From a virus, in the IMG/VR virus record IMGVR_UViG_3300047496_000204, positions 1 to 64,000 of that record: a stretch of 64,000 nt of DNA; one strand, 5' to 3'. The position numbers were made by a program, and so were the translations under genes. The notes under the pieces were generated by a model. That model was given only the letters and a program-made list of their open reading frames with translations. It was not told where the DNA came from and did not search any database. Below are positions 17,449-26,909 of this stretch, piece by piece (within the stretch, counting starts at the first letter, position 1; every line of letters starts with the position of its first letter).

Positions 17449-17796
17449 ATGCCAATCGAAGAAGAAATGTCAACCAAAAGAGAGATTCTCCAAATGTTGG
17501 TTGAGGCGTTAAGAAAAGGTATTTTATCACCAGAAATTTCTATTGAACGTGGCCATATTTACCACGCTGATAATCAAATCCTGGAAGAAGATGAAGATGA
17601 AATACCCGGCCTTTTTTCTATTGGTACAGATCGTGATGCATTTTATAGGCCATTACTCAATCTTGATATATCTGCGGAATACATTTATTCTTGGATTGAA
17701 GAAAAGAAAAATAAAATTAGGGCTGAAATTGGTAATGAAATTGGGAACGCGTTGTTATCTTCTCTTAAAGAAGATCGATCTTTCCCCTCGTGTTGA
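17449..17796 (+). CDS. Hypothetical protein
   Basis: 115 residues from the ATG at 17449, acidic, helical. Not recognised. Confidence 0.55.
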   Translation: MPIEEEMSTKREILQMLVEALRKGILSPEISIERGHIYHADNQILEEDEDEIPGLFSIGTDRDAFYRPLLNLDISAEYIYSWIEEKKNKIRAEIGNEIGNALLSSLKEDRSFPSC

Positions 17797-17819
17797 ATTT
17801 GATTGAAGGGATTTAAAAA

Positions 17820-18041
17820 ATGGCAGAAGAAGGCGAGATGGAATATAAGCTGATAGATGCTATGTGGCAAATTTTAGATGACATGGGTAAAACTGGAACA
17901 TCCGTTTGCTTAGCCACAAAGGCTCAAGCTAGAATTGCGTTCGAACCTTTCTATCAACAGTTAGACGAAATTCATACAGATTTGTATGATGATTGGATGA
18001 GTCTAGAAGAAGCCCAAGCTATCATCAGCCAATTAGATTGA
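17820..18041 (+). CDS. Hypothetical protein
   Basis: 73 residues, acidic, helical, with GAAGGG upstream. Last gene before a terminator. Confidence 0.6.
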   Translation: MAEEGEMEYKLIDAMWQILDDMGKTGTSVCLATKAQARIAFEPFYQQLDEIHTDLYDDWMSLEEAQAIISQLD

Positions 18042-18045
18042 ACTC

Positions 18046-18082
18046 TTCTCGGCTCAGTAAAATTCGCGAACTGAGCCGAGAA
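18046..18082. terminator. Bidirectional terminator between convergent genes
   Basis: TTCTCGGCTCAG and CTGAGCCGAGAA form a perfect 12-bp stem with a 13-nt loop, with A/T-rich flanks on both sides, between the + gene ending at 18041 and the minus gene ending at 18103. Confidence 0.85.
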
Positions 18083-18102
18083 ATTATTCCGTCATGAACC
18101 CA

Positions 18103-18936
18103 CTAAACTTTAAGAATTATATCCGCATTCGAAAATAGGACTTCAGTCCGGTTGGCGACCTGACTAAATGGTGGCCATTGCATTTCAGCAATTCGTGATC
18201 GAAGAACCTTAAAAGGAAGTCCAGGCCCGAATTCGGTATCTTCGCTTGGAATTTCTTTTTCCTCAACAATTCTCTTAAGAAAAGTGCCGTTTCGAAAAGC
18301 TTGCGGGAAGGCATCGAAATCCACGCCAGCACCCTTTAGCATTTCCAGCATTTCGAGACGATTTTTACCATGCATTTTCTTGGCTGAAAAATGCGCTCTT
18401 GTAGCCATGCTGACAGAGTTCTTTTGACAATCAACCGTTCTCCATAACAACGCATTAGTTGCTTCTATTTTATTAGGAACTTGGAAGACACGAGCATCAA
18501 AATGCGGATAGCGATCTTCATAAGGTTGCCATCCACGAATCTGCCGATTAAATGCAGCAGTAGCTATGCCAGATAAGACGCTTGTCATTTTAGTTATTTT
18601 GTAATCAAAGAATATACTTTTTGTATATTCATCTGAATTCCATATAAGAGTTATCTCGTCACTTTGACAATATCCAATCAAAGCATGCGTCTCCTTGACT
18701 AGATAGCGAGTAGTTTCAATCATGGCGTTAGTCATTTGAGGATCGAAAGGCCGCTGCATGCCTTTAGTGAATTTCGAAAAACCTCGTCCATCAAGACGCG
18801 CAATCGTAGGAAGCATAGGAAGAAATTTTCTGCCGGTTTCGAACGATTCAAAAAATTTCATTCTGTCGCCAAAATCATCGTTTTTCATAAACAAATAATT
18901 ATCATAAATAGAATCGCCCGTCAATAAGGATTTCAT
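18103..18936 (-). CDS. Thg1-like 3'-5' RNA polymerase (tRNA(His) guanylyltransferase family)
   Basis: 277 residues. FGDRMKFFE is the family's opening helix, TIARLDGRGFSKFTKGM carries the metal-binding D-G-R-G and GYCQSDEITLIW the second carboxylate pair. Thg1-like proteins add nucleotides to the 5' end of tRNA in the 3'-5' direction; bacterial and phage versions mainly repair 5'-truncated tRNAs. No tRNA-His gene is seen here, which favours repair. The family match begins near residue 17, so an ATG at 18888 may be the true start. Confidence 0.88.
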   Translation of the reverse strand: MKSLLTGDSIYDNYLFMKNDDFGDRMKFFESFETGRKFLPMLPTIARLDGRGFSKFTKGMQRPFDPQMTNAMIETTRYLVKETHALIGYCQSDEITLIWNSDEYTKSIFFDYKITKMTSVLSGIATAAFNRQIRGWQPYEDRYPHFDARVFQVPNKIEATNALLWRTVDCQKNSVSMATRAHFSAKKMHGKNRLEMLEMLKGAGVDFDAFPQAFRNGTFLKRIVEEKEIPSEDTEFGPGLPFKVLRSRIAEMQWPPFSQVANRTEVLFSNADIILKV

Positions 18937-18948
18937 CTGACTAAATAG

Positions 18949-19206
18949 GTATATGAAACATTATATTTACCGAAGAAAAATATTCGTGCCAAAGTAATTG
19001 AAATTTATGATAAAGAGGGAAAATTAAAATTCAGATGTGATGGTATATTTAAAAAAACATGTAAAGATAATAATCTACCATTCACAGCGTTAAGAAACTC
19101 TTACACTAATAATGGTCATAATATATTTCAACGGAAAAAAGACATTACAATCGCATACAAATTAGGAAAAGAAGAATATATAGGCTGGTGTGCTAAAGTT
19201 ATTTGA
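18949..19206 (+). pseudogene. C-terminal remnant of an HNH-type homing endonuclease
   Basis: An open frame with no start codon reads PKKNIRAKVIEIYDKEG, FKKTCKDNNLPFTAL and YIGWCAKVI to TGA at 19204. This pattern (K-x-I-E-I-Y-D, C-x-x-N-N-L-P-F, Y-I-G-W-x-A) is the usual C-terminal DNA-binding tail of T4-family HNH endonucleases. The nuclease part is gone. It lies between two minus-strand tRNA-related genes, which suggests an old insertion there. Confidence 0.7.
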
Positions 19207-19828
19207 ATTCTTTTAAATCGATCCCATGAGTATCCATCCACCATTCAGAAGATTTTTCTGAATGTTTTGGCCACAATCGTTTAAAATTTCTCTTGAGCCG
19301 TTCTTGTCGTTCAAGTTCTTTGATGAAAACGGGATGATCTATTTGACCATTTCTATTAACCAATTCTCGAAGCAGTTTCTTCAAGACATAGCCTTGACCT
19401 TTATGCCCAGGCGTAAAGCCGCTATGAATAATTTTCATAATTCCTTGTTGCAATACTTCGATTTCGGATAAAGCTGGTTCGCCAAGGAAGATGAGAAGAC
19501 GATCAAGACCAAAACCAACATCAATACAGTCGCCATTCGTATTGACGATGTTGCCGATTTCGATTCCATCTTTATAGAATTCTGTGCAATATCCGCCAAT
19601 ATCGCCATCCGACCAAATACATTCTGGGTCGAGTGTGATTAGAACATTTCGATTTTCATAAAAAGATTTCCATTCTTTGAAACCTTTCGAAAAACCTTTT
19701 TCCTCGTAATAATCTATTTCGAACCTAGTGGCAACCATTCGAATAGTTCCACGTATAAGAGCCCCGACCGTAGCAGTAAGTTTGGATTCGTCTTGTCTAC
19801 AATCGGAAAAAGCGATGGAACGGTTCAT
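19199..19828 (-). CDS. Alanyl-tRNA synthetase core-like protein
   Basis: 209 residues. WSDGDIGGYCTEFYKDG and GNIVNTNGDCIDVGFGLDRLLIF match the region of AlaRS around W-x-x-G-x-x-G-P-C-S-E and D-T-G-M-G-L-E-R, and YVLKKLLRELVNR matches the helix after it. The N-terminal motif 1 and the editing and C-Ala domains are absent; full AlaRS exceeds 850 residues. It may be a truncated class II domain with a new role such as tRNA binding or repair. It lies in an operon with the Thg1-like gene. Confidence 0.7.
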   Translation of the reverse strand: MNRSIAFSDCRQDESKLTATVGALIRGTIRMVATRFEIDYYEEKGFSKGFKEWKSFYENRNVLITLDPECIWSDGDIGGYCTEFYKDGIEIGNIVNTNGDCIDVGFGLDRLLIFLGEPALSEIEVLQQGIMKIIHSGFTPGHKGQGYVLKKLLRELVNRNGQIDHPVFIKELERQERLKRNFKRLWPKHSEKSSEWWMDTHGIDLKEFK

Positions 19829-20778
19829 GATATTCTTGTAATATCGGTAGCTTGCACGCCTGTCATAACTGTGCCACCAGCCACGACGATTGATGGAGCA
19901 TAGCCATCCTCAATCATATTCATCCATTGGCGATAATTTCCATCTAAGGAACGATATTTACTGAGCCAATGGGCCAATGCACCTCTAAATTGAAAAACTG
20001 GCGAAATAGGAGAACCTTCAGAAACGTTTTCCCACATTTGATAGCCTTCACCTTCCGGAGGCTCAGATGGTGTCCAGTTTGCATGCAGGGTTTCAAGTTC
20101 TGGACTAGGCCAATTTGAACCTTCTCCATCACAATCAGGACAATGTGTTTCGATGCCAAGTCGCTTTGCTTCGGCCTTACAAACTACCCATTGGTTAATA
20201 CCGTCATGACCGAATCCGGTAAGGCTCCAATCGTTGACTTGTTGGGGGGTAGGCATCACAAAGTTTTCCTTCGGCTTCCATCCTTCACCGGGAACAAAGT
20301 CGTGAGTAAAATCATAGAGGCGTCCACCTTCGACCAGAGCGGCGACGTCATCGGCGTTCAGATGGTGCGCCCATTGACGATTCCACAAGTCAGCAAGACG
20401 TTGGCCTTCACATTTAATTGCTTCTTCTTTGGTTAAACGCCATCCTGACAATGCTGATTCAAAACATTCCAGCCAATATTGGCGTTCAATGTTTCGGGAA
20501 TCCAGATAGAAATTCGGGAAATTATTTACATTTCTAGACGCGAAAGCATATACACCAGGGCTATCCCAAAGTAGTGGAACACTACCTCGATCTTCCGGCT
20601 TAAAATCCGTATAGCCATACCACAAATCAGTAAGACGTTGCATTTCTGGTCTGGTGCCTTTTCCGTCACAGGTTTGGCATTTTACGGAAAGACCTGCATA
20701 AGGATTTAGATATCCTTCCCAAACCTTATCCATTGGCCAGGAAAAATCCAGAGCGACCCGCTTAAGTTCATGACCCAT
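19825..20778 (-). CDS. Phage protein with two DnaJ-like zinc knuckles
   Basis: 317 residues. CQTCDGKG (near 35) and CPDCDGEG (near 214) resemble the C-x-x-C-x-G-x-G zinc repeats of DnaJ. The opening L-x-F-x-W-P-x-x-K-V-W-x-G-Y-L-N-P is typical of a widespread phage protein of unknown function. Overlaps the AlaRS-like gene start by 4 nt, so likely one operon. Confidence 0.7.
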   Translation of the reverse strand: MGHELKRVALDFSWPMDKVWEGYLNPYAGLSVKCQTCDGKGTRPEMQRLTDLWYGYTDFKPEDRGSVPLLWDSPGVYAFASRNVNNFPNFYLDSRNIERQYWLECFESALSGWRLTKEEAIKCEGQRLADLWNRQWAHHLNADDVAALVEGGRLYDFTHDFVPGEGWKPKENFVMPTPQQVNDWSLTGFGHDGINQWVVCKAEAKRLGIETHCPDCDGEGSNWPSPELETLHANWTPSEPPEGEGYQMWENVSEGSPISPVFQFRGALAHWLSKYRSLDGNYRQWMNMIEDGYAPSIVVAGGTVMTGVQATDITRIS

Positions 20779-20791
20779 AATATGGTTTCCT

Positions 20792-21178
20792 TTATGTTAT
20801 AATTTTAACGAAAACAGTTATGGCTCTATGACCATAGAAATCTTTGGTACTGATTACTGAATCACAATCATTATCGTTAAATGTGATATAAAAGCCATTG
20901 GCTTGGATATCATCTGGAATTTGTGCCAACACTTCTGCAATACTTGGCTTAAAAAACCCATGATAACCGCAAGTATGATAAGTGATTCGTTCTGCCATCA
21001 CTTCTATTGAAACTTCTCCGGTAAATTCCGGGTCCCAGATGAAGGACATATTGCGAGGATCGACCGTTTTAATAGTATAAAATTTACCTCCTTCATGAAT
21101 AATAGGAGTCCAATGCTTCAGCCTTTCCGCGAGAAGTTCATCAGAAATTTCTACTATATCATTTGTGATATTTTCCAT
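20792..21178 (-). CDS. Hypothetical protein
   Basis: 128 residues, alpha/beta, unrecognised. First gene of the minus-strand block that ends with the Thg1-like gene. Confidence 0.6.
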   Translation of the reverse strand: MENITNDIVEISDELLAERLKHWTPIIHEGGKFYTIKTVDPRNMSFIWDPEFTGEVSIEVMAERITYHTCGYHGFFKPSIAEVLAQIPDDIQANGFYITFNDNDCDSVISTKDFYGHRAITVFVKIIT

Positions 21179-21267
21179 TTAGACCTCTAATAAAAATTTC
21201 ATCAAAAACAAAATCGATTATCAGTAATACATTATTAAAATGTTTTGTCAAATGTTTTTGTGGCATG

Positions 21268-21275
21268 GATAAATA
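21268..21275 (+). promoter_or_regulatory. Late promoter GATAAATA
   Basis: Lies 28 nt before the GTG start of the structural gene at 21304. Confidence 0.7.
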
Positions 21276-21303
21276 AGACATAACCATTTGTCTCGGAGCC
21301 ACA

Positions 21304-23262
21304 GTGATATCGCTTGATCCAATTGCCACGGAAGTTTTTCAAATTTTACGGTCGTATGACTACACCGTAAAAATGTGGGATGAAGACGGTAATTACGTCT
21401 ATGAACCAGAAAAAGCTAGACGCATGTGGGCTACACCAGAAAACATAATGGTATCTTTAGTCGATAAAGGTGAAGATTCCTATATTAGATTATCTTTAGG
21501 TAAATCTACTGAAATAGGTTCGGTAATGGGTTTAGATCAAACTCTTCGTACTGCTTCATCTAAATATAATTTGTTATATCAACTTCGCCGCAATCCTAAA
21601 GCAGACATAGAACCTTCTCATTTTGCCACAAAAGCTTCTATGACAGAAAATAAGAAAGAAAAAAATATGGATATTTTTGAAGCTATGCACGGAACTTCTA
21701 AATCTTCTTACTGGAAATTAGAAGAAGCTCGAATGATTGTGCGTCACTCCGCAAAAATTAATGAGACTGTCATTGGTAGTCGTGGAAGAAATATTAAAGC
21801 GATATATGTAGAAAATTCTCAAGGGGAACGTTTTATGTTTCCTACCCGCCAATTGTCTCCTGCTCGCGCAATGACGCAGCACGTAAATCATGGTGGAAAG
21901 TTCACTGATAAAATTGGTGAATCAATTATTCACATGGCAGAAAACTATGCAAATCTTGGTAAGGCTTCTGGTTTTATTAATAGAAATTCTTCAAATCTTT
22001 CTGAATCTGCCATGGAAATTAGAGAAAAATGCCGTAATCAGATTTCTGAAATGAGAAAGTGTTTTGAACGTTTGGCTCGTCCAGGTGGATACATTGGTGA
22101 ATCAAAAAAATTAGAAGATGAAACTGAAACACTCAATGAAGATTCAGAAGGTAATCTTGAACAATTGAAGGAACTACTAATTGTTGAAGGATCGGAATTA
22201 GATGAAGATGTAATTAGAAGTATTGCGGAAGCTATGGTAAAAAGCAAAACTTTGAATGAACTAGATACTTCTGCATTAGATCGAAGAACCAACCCAATAA
22301 AAGATACAAAATGCCCTGAGTGTTCCGGAAAAGGCGATTTTAATGGTCGGGAATGTCCTGCCTGTGCTGGTTCTGGCATTGAAAGTATAAAAGTTTGTGG
22401 GCGATATGTTTCTATGGATGCATGGAATGACTTTAAAGCTGGTAAATTAGTTCTTAAAGGTAAAGTTGTTCTTAATAATATTATGCGTTTTGCTAATAAA
22501 GATGATGAGTTATCTTTTAAACTTGGTGAAATTGCCGAGCGAGTAAATAATGATAGTATGTGTAATTTCTTAGGTTATGTTTCGGATGCATTACACAATC
22601 GCAATACTCCCGAGCGTCTTAAAAGTTTACGGCATGTAGCGGCCCATGCTTTAAAAATTGCGGGTCTTTCCATAGACGAAGGAATTTGTTCCAAAAATCC
22701 AGCAGTAAAAGAATTTGCTTATTGGCTGTCTGGTTTTTCAGTTGATAAAATACTCATTGAACGAGATGACGATGAATATTCTTATGATGAGCATTCTCCG
22801 CGTAAATCAGAAGAAAATATTAATCGTGCTATAGATGAAGCAATAGGTAGTGTTGATATAATAGAATTTTTAGATAGATATAAATCAGATTTTGGATGGG
22901 ATGACGAAACTTTAACGGGCTCAGATTTAGCTTATGAAAAGAAGTATATTATGCATCTTTTATCTCATTATCTCTCTAAGAAAGTTGAAGAAGAATCCGG
23001 TTTTGAAGATGTCGATATGGATTTATATGCAGAAGAGTTTTGGCCTAAAGTTAAAGATCATTTATCAGGTAGAGGATATTCTATTACCGAAGGTGATTTT
23101 AGTAGAGAAGATGTATTAATTCCTACTAATCAAGGTGATGATTTAAAACGAGAAGTAGAACCATCTACTATGATCGATGTCATTACAGGACGAGAAGTTC
23201 CTGTTGATTCTGGAAGCGTTAATAGGGCTCGTGGTCAGGTAGCAGCACCTTGGTATAGATAA
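21304..23262 (+). CDS. Large virion-associated protein with a DnaJ-like zinc site
   Basis: 652 residues, starting at GTG with CGGAG 6 nt upstream. The N-terminus is alpha/beta, followed by a helical region, then CPECSGKG with CPACAGSG (near residues 338-360) as a zinc module, and a long acidic helical tail. Late transcription and neighbouring virion-type genes suggest a structural protein such as those seen in T4-like marine phages. Not assigned to a specific virion part. Confidence 0.65.
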   Translation: MISLDPIATEVFQILRSYDYTVKMWDEDGNYVYEPEKARRMWATPENIMVSLVDKGEDSYIRLSLGKSTEIGSVMGLDQTLRTASSKYNLLYQLRRNPKADIEPSHFATKASMTENKKEKNMDIFEAMHGTSKSSYWKLEEARMIVRHSAKINETVIGSRGRNIKAIYVENSQGERFMFPTRQLSPARAMTQHVNHGGKFTDKIGESIIHMAENYANLGKASGFINRNSSNLSESAMEIREKCRNQISEMRKCFERLARPGGYIGESKKLEDETETLNEDSEGNLEQLKELLIVEGSELDEDVIRSIAEAMVKSKTLNELDTSALDRRTNPIKDTKCPECSGKGDFNGRECPACAGSGIESIKVCGRYVSMDAWNDFKAGKLVLKGKVVLNNIMRFANKDDELSFKLGEIAERVNNDSMCNFLGYVSDALHNRNTPERLKSLRHVAAHALKIAGLSIDEGICSKNPAVKEFAYWLSGFSVDKILIERDDDEYSYDEHSPRKSEENINRAIDEAIGSVDIIEFLDRYKSDFGWDDETLTGSDLAYEKKYIMHLLSHYLSKKVEEESGFEDVDMDLYAEEFWPKVKDHLSGRGYSITEGDFSREDVLIPTNQGDDLKREVEPSTMIDVITGREVPVDSGSVNRARGQVAAPWYR

Positions 23263-23268
23263 TTCCTA

Positions 23269-23802
23269 ATGAAAATCAAGGAATTATCTGAGGAGTATAG
23301 TCCAAATCCGGCATTTGAGTTAGAAACGTGTTGGATAAAGCCTGACGGAAAAATTTTGCCCGTCAGATTAATGGGTCATTCTGAAGCATTTAGGGTATGG
23401 TTAGAAAAATATCATCCAGAACAATACTTAGATTTACTTTCTACATTAAGAAAAAAATGTGGAAATATAGATTTTAAAAGTAAAATAGGATTGAAGACTT
23501 TATTGGGTATGGAAACGCCTATCGCAGACTATGCCAGAAGTAAAGGATTTATTCGTTATATGATTGACAAAACATTTAGTAAGTATAATCCGGCTAATTC
23601 TGCTGGATATGATTATATATCTACTTTTCATTATTCGTTTTTGACATCGATTACTTCAAAATCTTGTTTACGATTACTTTATAATACTAAAAAATATCTA
23701 CCAATGGGAGTGGAAGTTGGAGCAGACTTAGATGTGGATTCGTATGCCTTAATTTCCTATGGAGAGGCGATTAATTTTTTCAAAAAAGCTAAAAATATAT
23801 AG
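23269..23802 (+). CDS. Hypothetical protein, late operon
   Basis: 177 residues, basic, helical, unrecognised. Starts 6 nt after the large structural gene, so it is probably cotranscribed from the late promoter. Confidence 0.6.
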   Translation: MKIKELSEEYSPNPAFELETCWIKPDGKILPVRLMGHSEAFRVWLEKYHPEQYLDLLSTLRKKCGNIDFKSKIGLKTLLGMETPIADYARSKGFIRYMIDKTFSKYNPANSAGYDYISTFHYSFLTSITSKSCLRLLYNTKKYLPMGVEVGADLDVDSYALISYGEAINFFKKAKNI

Positions 23803-23865
23803 CTTTCGGAAGTTCAAATATGAGATATTACATAAATCGGAAGCGACCATAAAGTAACCGATAAA

Positions 23866-23873
23866 GATAAATA
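23866..23873 (+). promoter_or_regulatory. Late-type promoter GATAAATA upstream of gp32
   Basis: Located 79 nt before the gp32-like start. An early or middle promoter must also exist but is not obvious. Confidence 0.5.
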
Positions 23874-23952
23874 CAATATCCGGAAGAGTAATCTGAAGGA
23901 AACTACAAATTTAACATTACAAAGAATACTTACAAAGTATAGAAAGACAAAT

Positions 23953-24924
23953 ATGGCTACAAAGCAAGAAATAATGGCTGCACTTTTAGCGCAAAAAGAA
24001 GCCAAGACAAATAAAACTACAGGCGGCGACAACGCTTCCTTCCCATTCTGGGACATAGGATTTGGAGAAACGGCCATTGTTCGTTTCTTACCAGATGGTA
24101 ATAAACAGAACACTTTTTTCTGGGAAAAGAAAGAATCTATCAAACTTCCTTTTGACGGCGTAGAAGGTGGCGACTATCCAACTGATAAACAAGTTACTGT
24201 TACGGTTCCATGCATGGACATGTGGGATGGCAAGGGCTCTTGCCCAATCATTGCTGCCACAAAACATATGTGGAAAACTCCAGAAGAGCCTATTGCTCGA
24301 CTTTATTGGAAGAAGGCAAGCTACATTTTCCAAGGATTTATCGTTAAATCTACCTTGGAAGAAAAAGTAGTTCCAGAAAATCCAATTCGTAGATTGGTTA
24401 TTAATCCATCTTTGTTTGAGATTATCGAACGATCTTTGATGGACCCTGAAATGGAAGATATGCCAACTGATTATGTTGGTGGTGTTGACTTCCGTATCAA
24501 TAAAACCAAGAAGGGTGATTTTGCAAACTACTCTACTTCAGACTGGGCTCGTAAAACTCGTTCCTTAGGTCAAGAAGAATTGGATGCGATTGAACAATAT
24601 GGCTTATTCAATTTGAATGAGTTTATTGGTAAGAAACCAGATGCCGATGAACTTGCAGCAATCGTTGCAATGTTTAAGGATTCTCTTGCTGGAAATCCGT
24701 TCGACTATGTATCGTATGGCCGTTATTATAAGCCTTATGGTGATAGAAATGCTTCTTCTGAAAACAGTGTTCCAACTCGCGCTGTAACAGAAAACCGCGC
24801 CGCTCCTCAAATCGATGAGGAAGAAGAAACGGTGGCGGTGGTAGAAACCAAGACTTCTGGTGCTACTGCAAATGCTCAAGAAATTATTGAGCGTATTAAG
24901 AACCGGACTCAAAGCCGAGTTTAA
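23953..24924 (+). CDS. 32: Single-strand DNA binding protein, T4 gp32-like
   Basis: 323 residues. N-terminal basic helix, then FPFWDIGFGETAIVRFLPDGN, YWKKASYIFQGF and NPIRRLVINPSLFEII, the OB-fold core of gp32. VPCMDMWDGKGSCP could supply Cys ligands like the zinc site of T4 gp32. The C-terminal tail is acidic (DEEEETVAVVE) with a final helix, as expected for partner binding. Acts in replication and recombination with UvsX and UvsY. A terminator follows. Confidence 0.93.
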   Translation: MATKQEIMAALLAQKEAKTNKTTGGDNASFPFWDIGFGETAIVRFLPDGNKQNTFFWEKKESIKLPFDGVEGGDYPTDKQVTVTVPCMDMWDGKGSCPIIAATKHMWKTPEEPIARLYWKKASYIFQGFIVKSTLEEKVVPENPIRRLVINPSLFEIIERSLMDPEMEDMPTDYVGGVDFRINKTKKGDFANYSTSDWARKTRSLGQEELDAIEQYGLFNLNEFIGKKPDADELAAIVAMFKDSLAGNPFDYVSYGRYYKPYGDRNASSENSVPTRAVTENRAAPQIDEEEETVAVVETKTSGATANAQEIIERIKNRTQSRV

Positions 24925-24932
24925 GTTTAATT

Positions 24933-24966
24933 TTGGGGTTGGTGTAGCAGCCAACCCCAAGTTTTT
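24933..24966 (+). terminator. Rho-independent terminator after gp32
   Basis: TTGGGGTTGG and CCAACCCCAA form a 10-bp stem with an 8-nt loop, followed by GTTTTTC. Confidence 0.85.
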
Positions 24967-24986
24967 CAAAAATAATCTTGTAAATA

Positions 24987-26117
24987 ATGGCTTTTGAGCC
25001 GAAAGGACATATGGTTACACCATTTGATTTAAGTAAACTTCGTAAAGGTATTGATAAGTCTATAAAAGGACTTTCTGTAGGATTTCATGATCCTAAAACT
25101 TGGCTGTCTACAGGCTGCTATGCGTTAAATTATCTAATTTCAGATAATTTTAGAGGCGGATTTCCTTTAGAGGGAAAATTCTGCATGGTAGCTGGCGATT
25201 CAGGATCAGGTAAAAGCTACATTACTTCCGCAAATGTAATTAAAGATGCTCAGAGCAAAGGAGTTTATTGTGTTCTTATTGATACAGAAAACGCTTTGGA
25301 TGAATCTTGGTTAAATGATTTGGATGTCAATACCGACATTTCGGTAATGGAAAAAATTACCGCAGCTAAAGTTGATGATGTGGCAAAACTTATCGCCATG
25401 ATTGTTGATATGTATAAAGCTCAAAATGATCCTCTTTCATATAAAGATCGTCCAAAACTACTTATTATTATTGATAGTTTGGGTATGACTATTACGGAAA
25501 ATATGGAAATTCAATTTGATGCTGGAGATCAAAAAGGTGATCTCGGTATTAAAGCAAAACAAATTACAGCATTGTTGCGTGTTACTATGGCAAAAATCGC
25601 GGCCCAACCCATTGGATTGTTAGCAACAAATCACGTCTATACTTCTCAAAGCAAATATGATCCTGATAAGATTGCTGGCGGAAACATGGTCGAGTTTGCT
25701 AGTAGTGTTATTGTGCAAATGAATAAATTTTTACTAAAAGAAGATGAAAATGGTAAAGATTTTGATAAAGGTTCTCCTGCTGCTGGTATTAAATCAACCG
25801 CCGTTGTGCGTAAGTCTCGTTATGCTAAACCGTTTGAAAAAGTATATATTCAAATACCTTATACTACTGGTATGAATCCATATTCTGGTTTATTTGATCT
25901 TTTTATAGGAAAGGGATTATTAATAAAATCTGGAAATAGTTATGAATATACTTCTCGTAAAACCGGAGAAGTATTTAAAGAGATGCGTAAAAATCTAAAA
26001 GCTAAAGGTGTATATGATACTATAATGGAAGAACAACCATTATGGGATGTAGAGCCTCCGCGCGAAGGTTTTGATAACAGTGATAGTGCCGATTTTGTTG
26101 ATAATGAAGAAGAATGA
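24987..26117 (+). CDS. uvsX: UvsX-like RecA family recombinase
   Basis: 376 residues. Walker A is GDSGSGKSY (about residue 68), Walker B LLIIIDSLGMT, and the L2 region reads HVYTSQSKYDPDKIAGGN. Length and acidic C-terminus agree with T4 UvsX. It forms presynaptic filaments with gp32 and a UvsY loader and drives recombination-dependent replication. The next gene but one is a UvsY candidate. Confidence 0.93.
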   Translation: MAFEPKGHMVTPFDLSKLRKGIDKSIKGLSVGFHDPKTWLSTGCYALNYLISDNFRGGFPLEGKFCMVAGDSGSGKSYITSANVIKDAQSKGVYCVLIDTENALDESWLNDLDVNTDISVMEKITAAKVDDVAKLIAMIVDMYKAQNDPLSYKDRPKLLIIIDSLGMTITENMEIQFDAGDQKGDLGIKAKQITALLRVTMAKIAAQPIGLLATNHVYTSQSKYDPDKIAGGNMVEFASSVIVQMNKFLLKEDENGKDFDKGSPAAGIKSTAVVRKSRYAKPFEKVYIQIPYTTGMNPYSGLFDLFIGKGLLIKSGNSYEYTSRKTGEVFKEMRKNLKAKGVYDTIMEEQPLWDVEPPREGFDNSDSADFVDNEEE

Positions 26118-26143
26118 TAAGTATAAGTTTTTGGAGTTAGTTT

Positions 26144-26371
26144 ATGAAAAGTGAGAGTCAATTAGTTGCTTCCCTTTGGGATTTGGTTCGTGATCAGATA
26201 GCAAGTGGTCGCCGCCTTGAAACGGCCATTTCATTTTTAAAATTATTTGAAGACTACGGTTTTGATTCATCAGAAATGCACGATATCGTGGATGAAGATG
26301 TATACTTGAAACGTGCGTTTGATGATTTATTTGGAGATGATGAGGACGAAGAAGAAAATGAGGACTATTAA
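26144..26371 (+). CDS. Small acidic protein
   Basis: 75 residues with a strongly acidic C-terminus (DDEDEEENED). Its stop overlaps the ATG of the UvsY-like gene. Function unknown; may be a recombination accessory by position. Confidence 0.65.
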   Translation: MKSESQLVASLWDLVRDQIASGRRLETAISFLKLFEDYGFDSSEMHDIVDEDVYLKRAFDDLFGDDEDEEENEDY

Positions 26372-26844
26372 TGTCAAAATGGTACAGAGCTATAAGTTCG
26401 GCTAAAGATTTTTATGTTCCGTTAGGAGATGCCATTGTATATTTTCAAGATGAATATTTAAAAGCTAAGGCCGAACTTAAACCAAAAAGAGGAATTTTAA
26501 TGACCGAATTGTCTTTAAATATTCCTGGTATGGTAGAATATCGTTATGGACAATTACAAGAATTAGAAGCAATATTACTTTTTCTCAATATTCAATATGA
26601 TATTAAAAAAGGAAATGCTAAACGAAATTTTCTTGAAAATTATAATCGAACCCTAACGGATCGACAAGTAGATACCATGGCTAATATCGACCCAGATGTT
26701 ATCATTATTCGTGAGTTTATAAACGAAACGGCTTTGGTTAGAAATCAATTTCTTGGAGTTTCCAAGGGTCTAGAATATCTCCATTTTCAAATGGGAAATC
26801 TAACAAAATTAAAGATTGCTGGGTTTGACGACGCTACTTTATAA
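26371..26844 (+). CDS. UvsY-like recombination mediator candidate
   Basis: 157 residues, nearly all helical. The pattern YNRTLTDRQVD, DPDVI and LEYLHFQMGNLTKLKIAG fits the helical UvsY layout of T4-like phages, where a core helix pair ends in a C-terminal assembly helix. It directly follows uvsX. Sequence similarity to T4 UvsY is weak by eye, so position is part of the evidence. Confidence 0.6.
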   Translation: MSKWYRAISSAKDFYVPLGDAIVYFQDEYLKAKAELKPKRGILMTELSLNIPGMVEYRYGQLQELEAILLFLNIQYDIKKGNAKRNFLENYNRTLTDRQVDTMANIDPDVIIIREFINETALVRNQFLGVSKGLEYLHFQMGNLTKLKIAGFDDATL

Positions 26845-26850
26845 ATTTGG

Positions 26851-26878
26851 TTGACATAACTCTCCTTCATGGTATCTT
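26851..26878 (+). promoter_or_regulatory. Early promoter, TTGACA-N16-TATCTT
   Basis: TTGACA 26851-26856, TATCTT 26873-26878. An inverted repeat ACTCTCCTTCATGG / CCATGAAGGAGAGT overlaps the spacer and the ribosome site of the next gene, so translation may be hairpin-controlled. Confidence 0.75.
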
Positions 26879-26909
26879 ACAAATATAGCCATGAAGGAGA
26901 GTTACCTTA

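Noticed and set aside
18103-18936. Thg1-like protein as a tRNA-His maturation enzyme
   Set aside because: No tRNA-His(GUG) gene is present in the window, so repair is the more likely role.
22038-22379. Minus-strand open frame inside the large structural gene
   Set aside because: Antisense shadow of a well-supported gene with no ribosome site.
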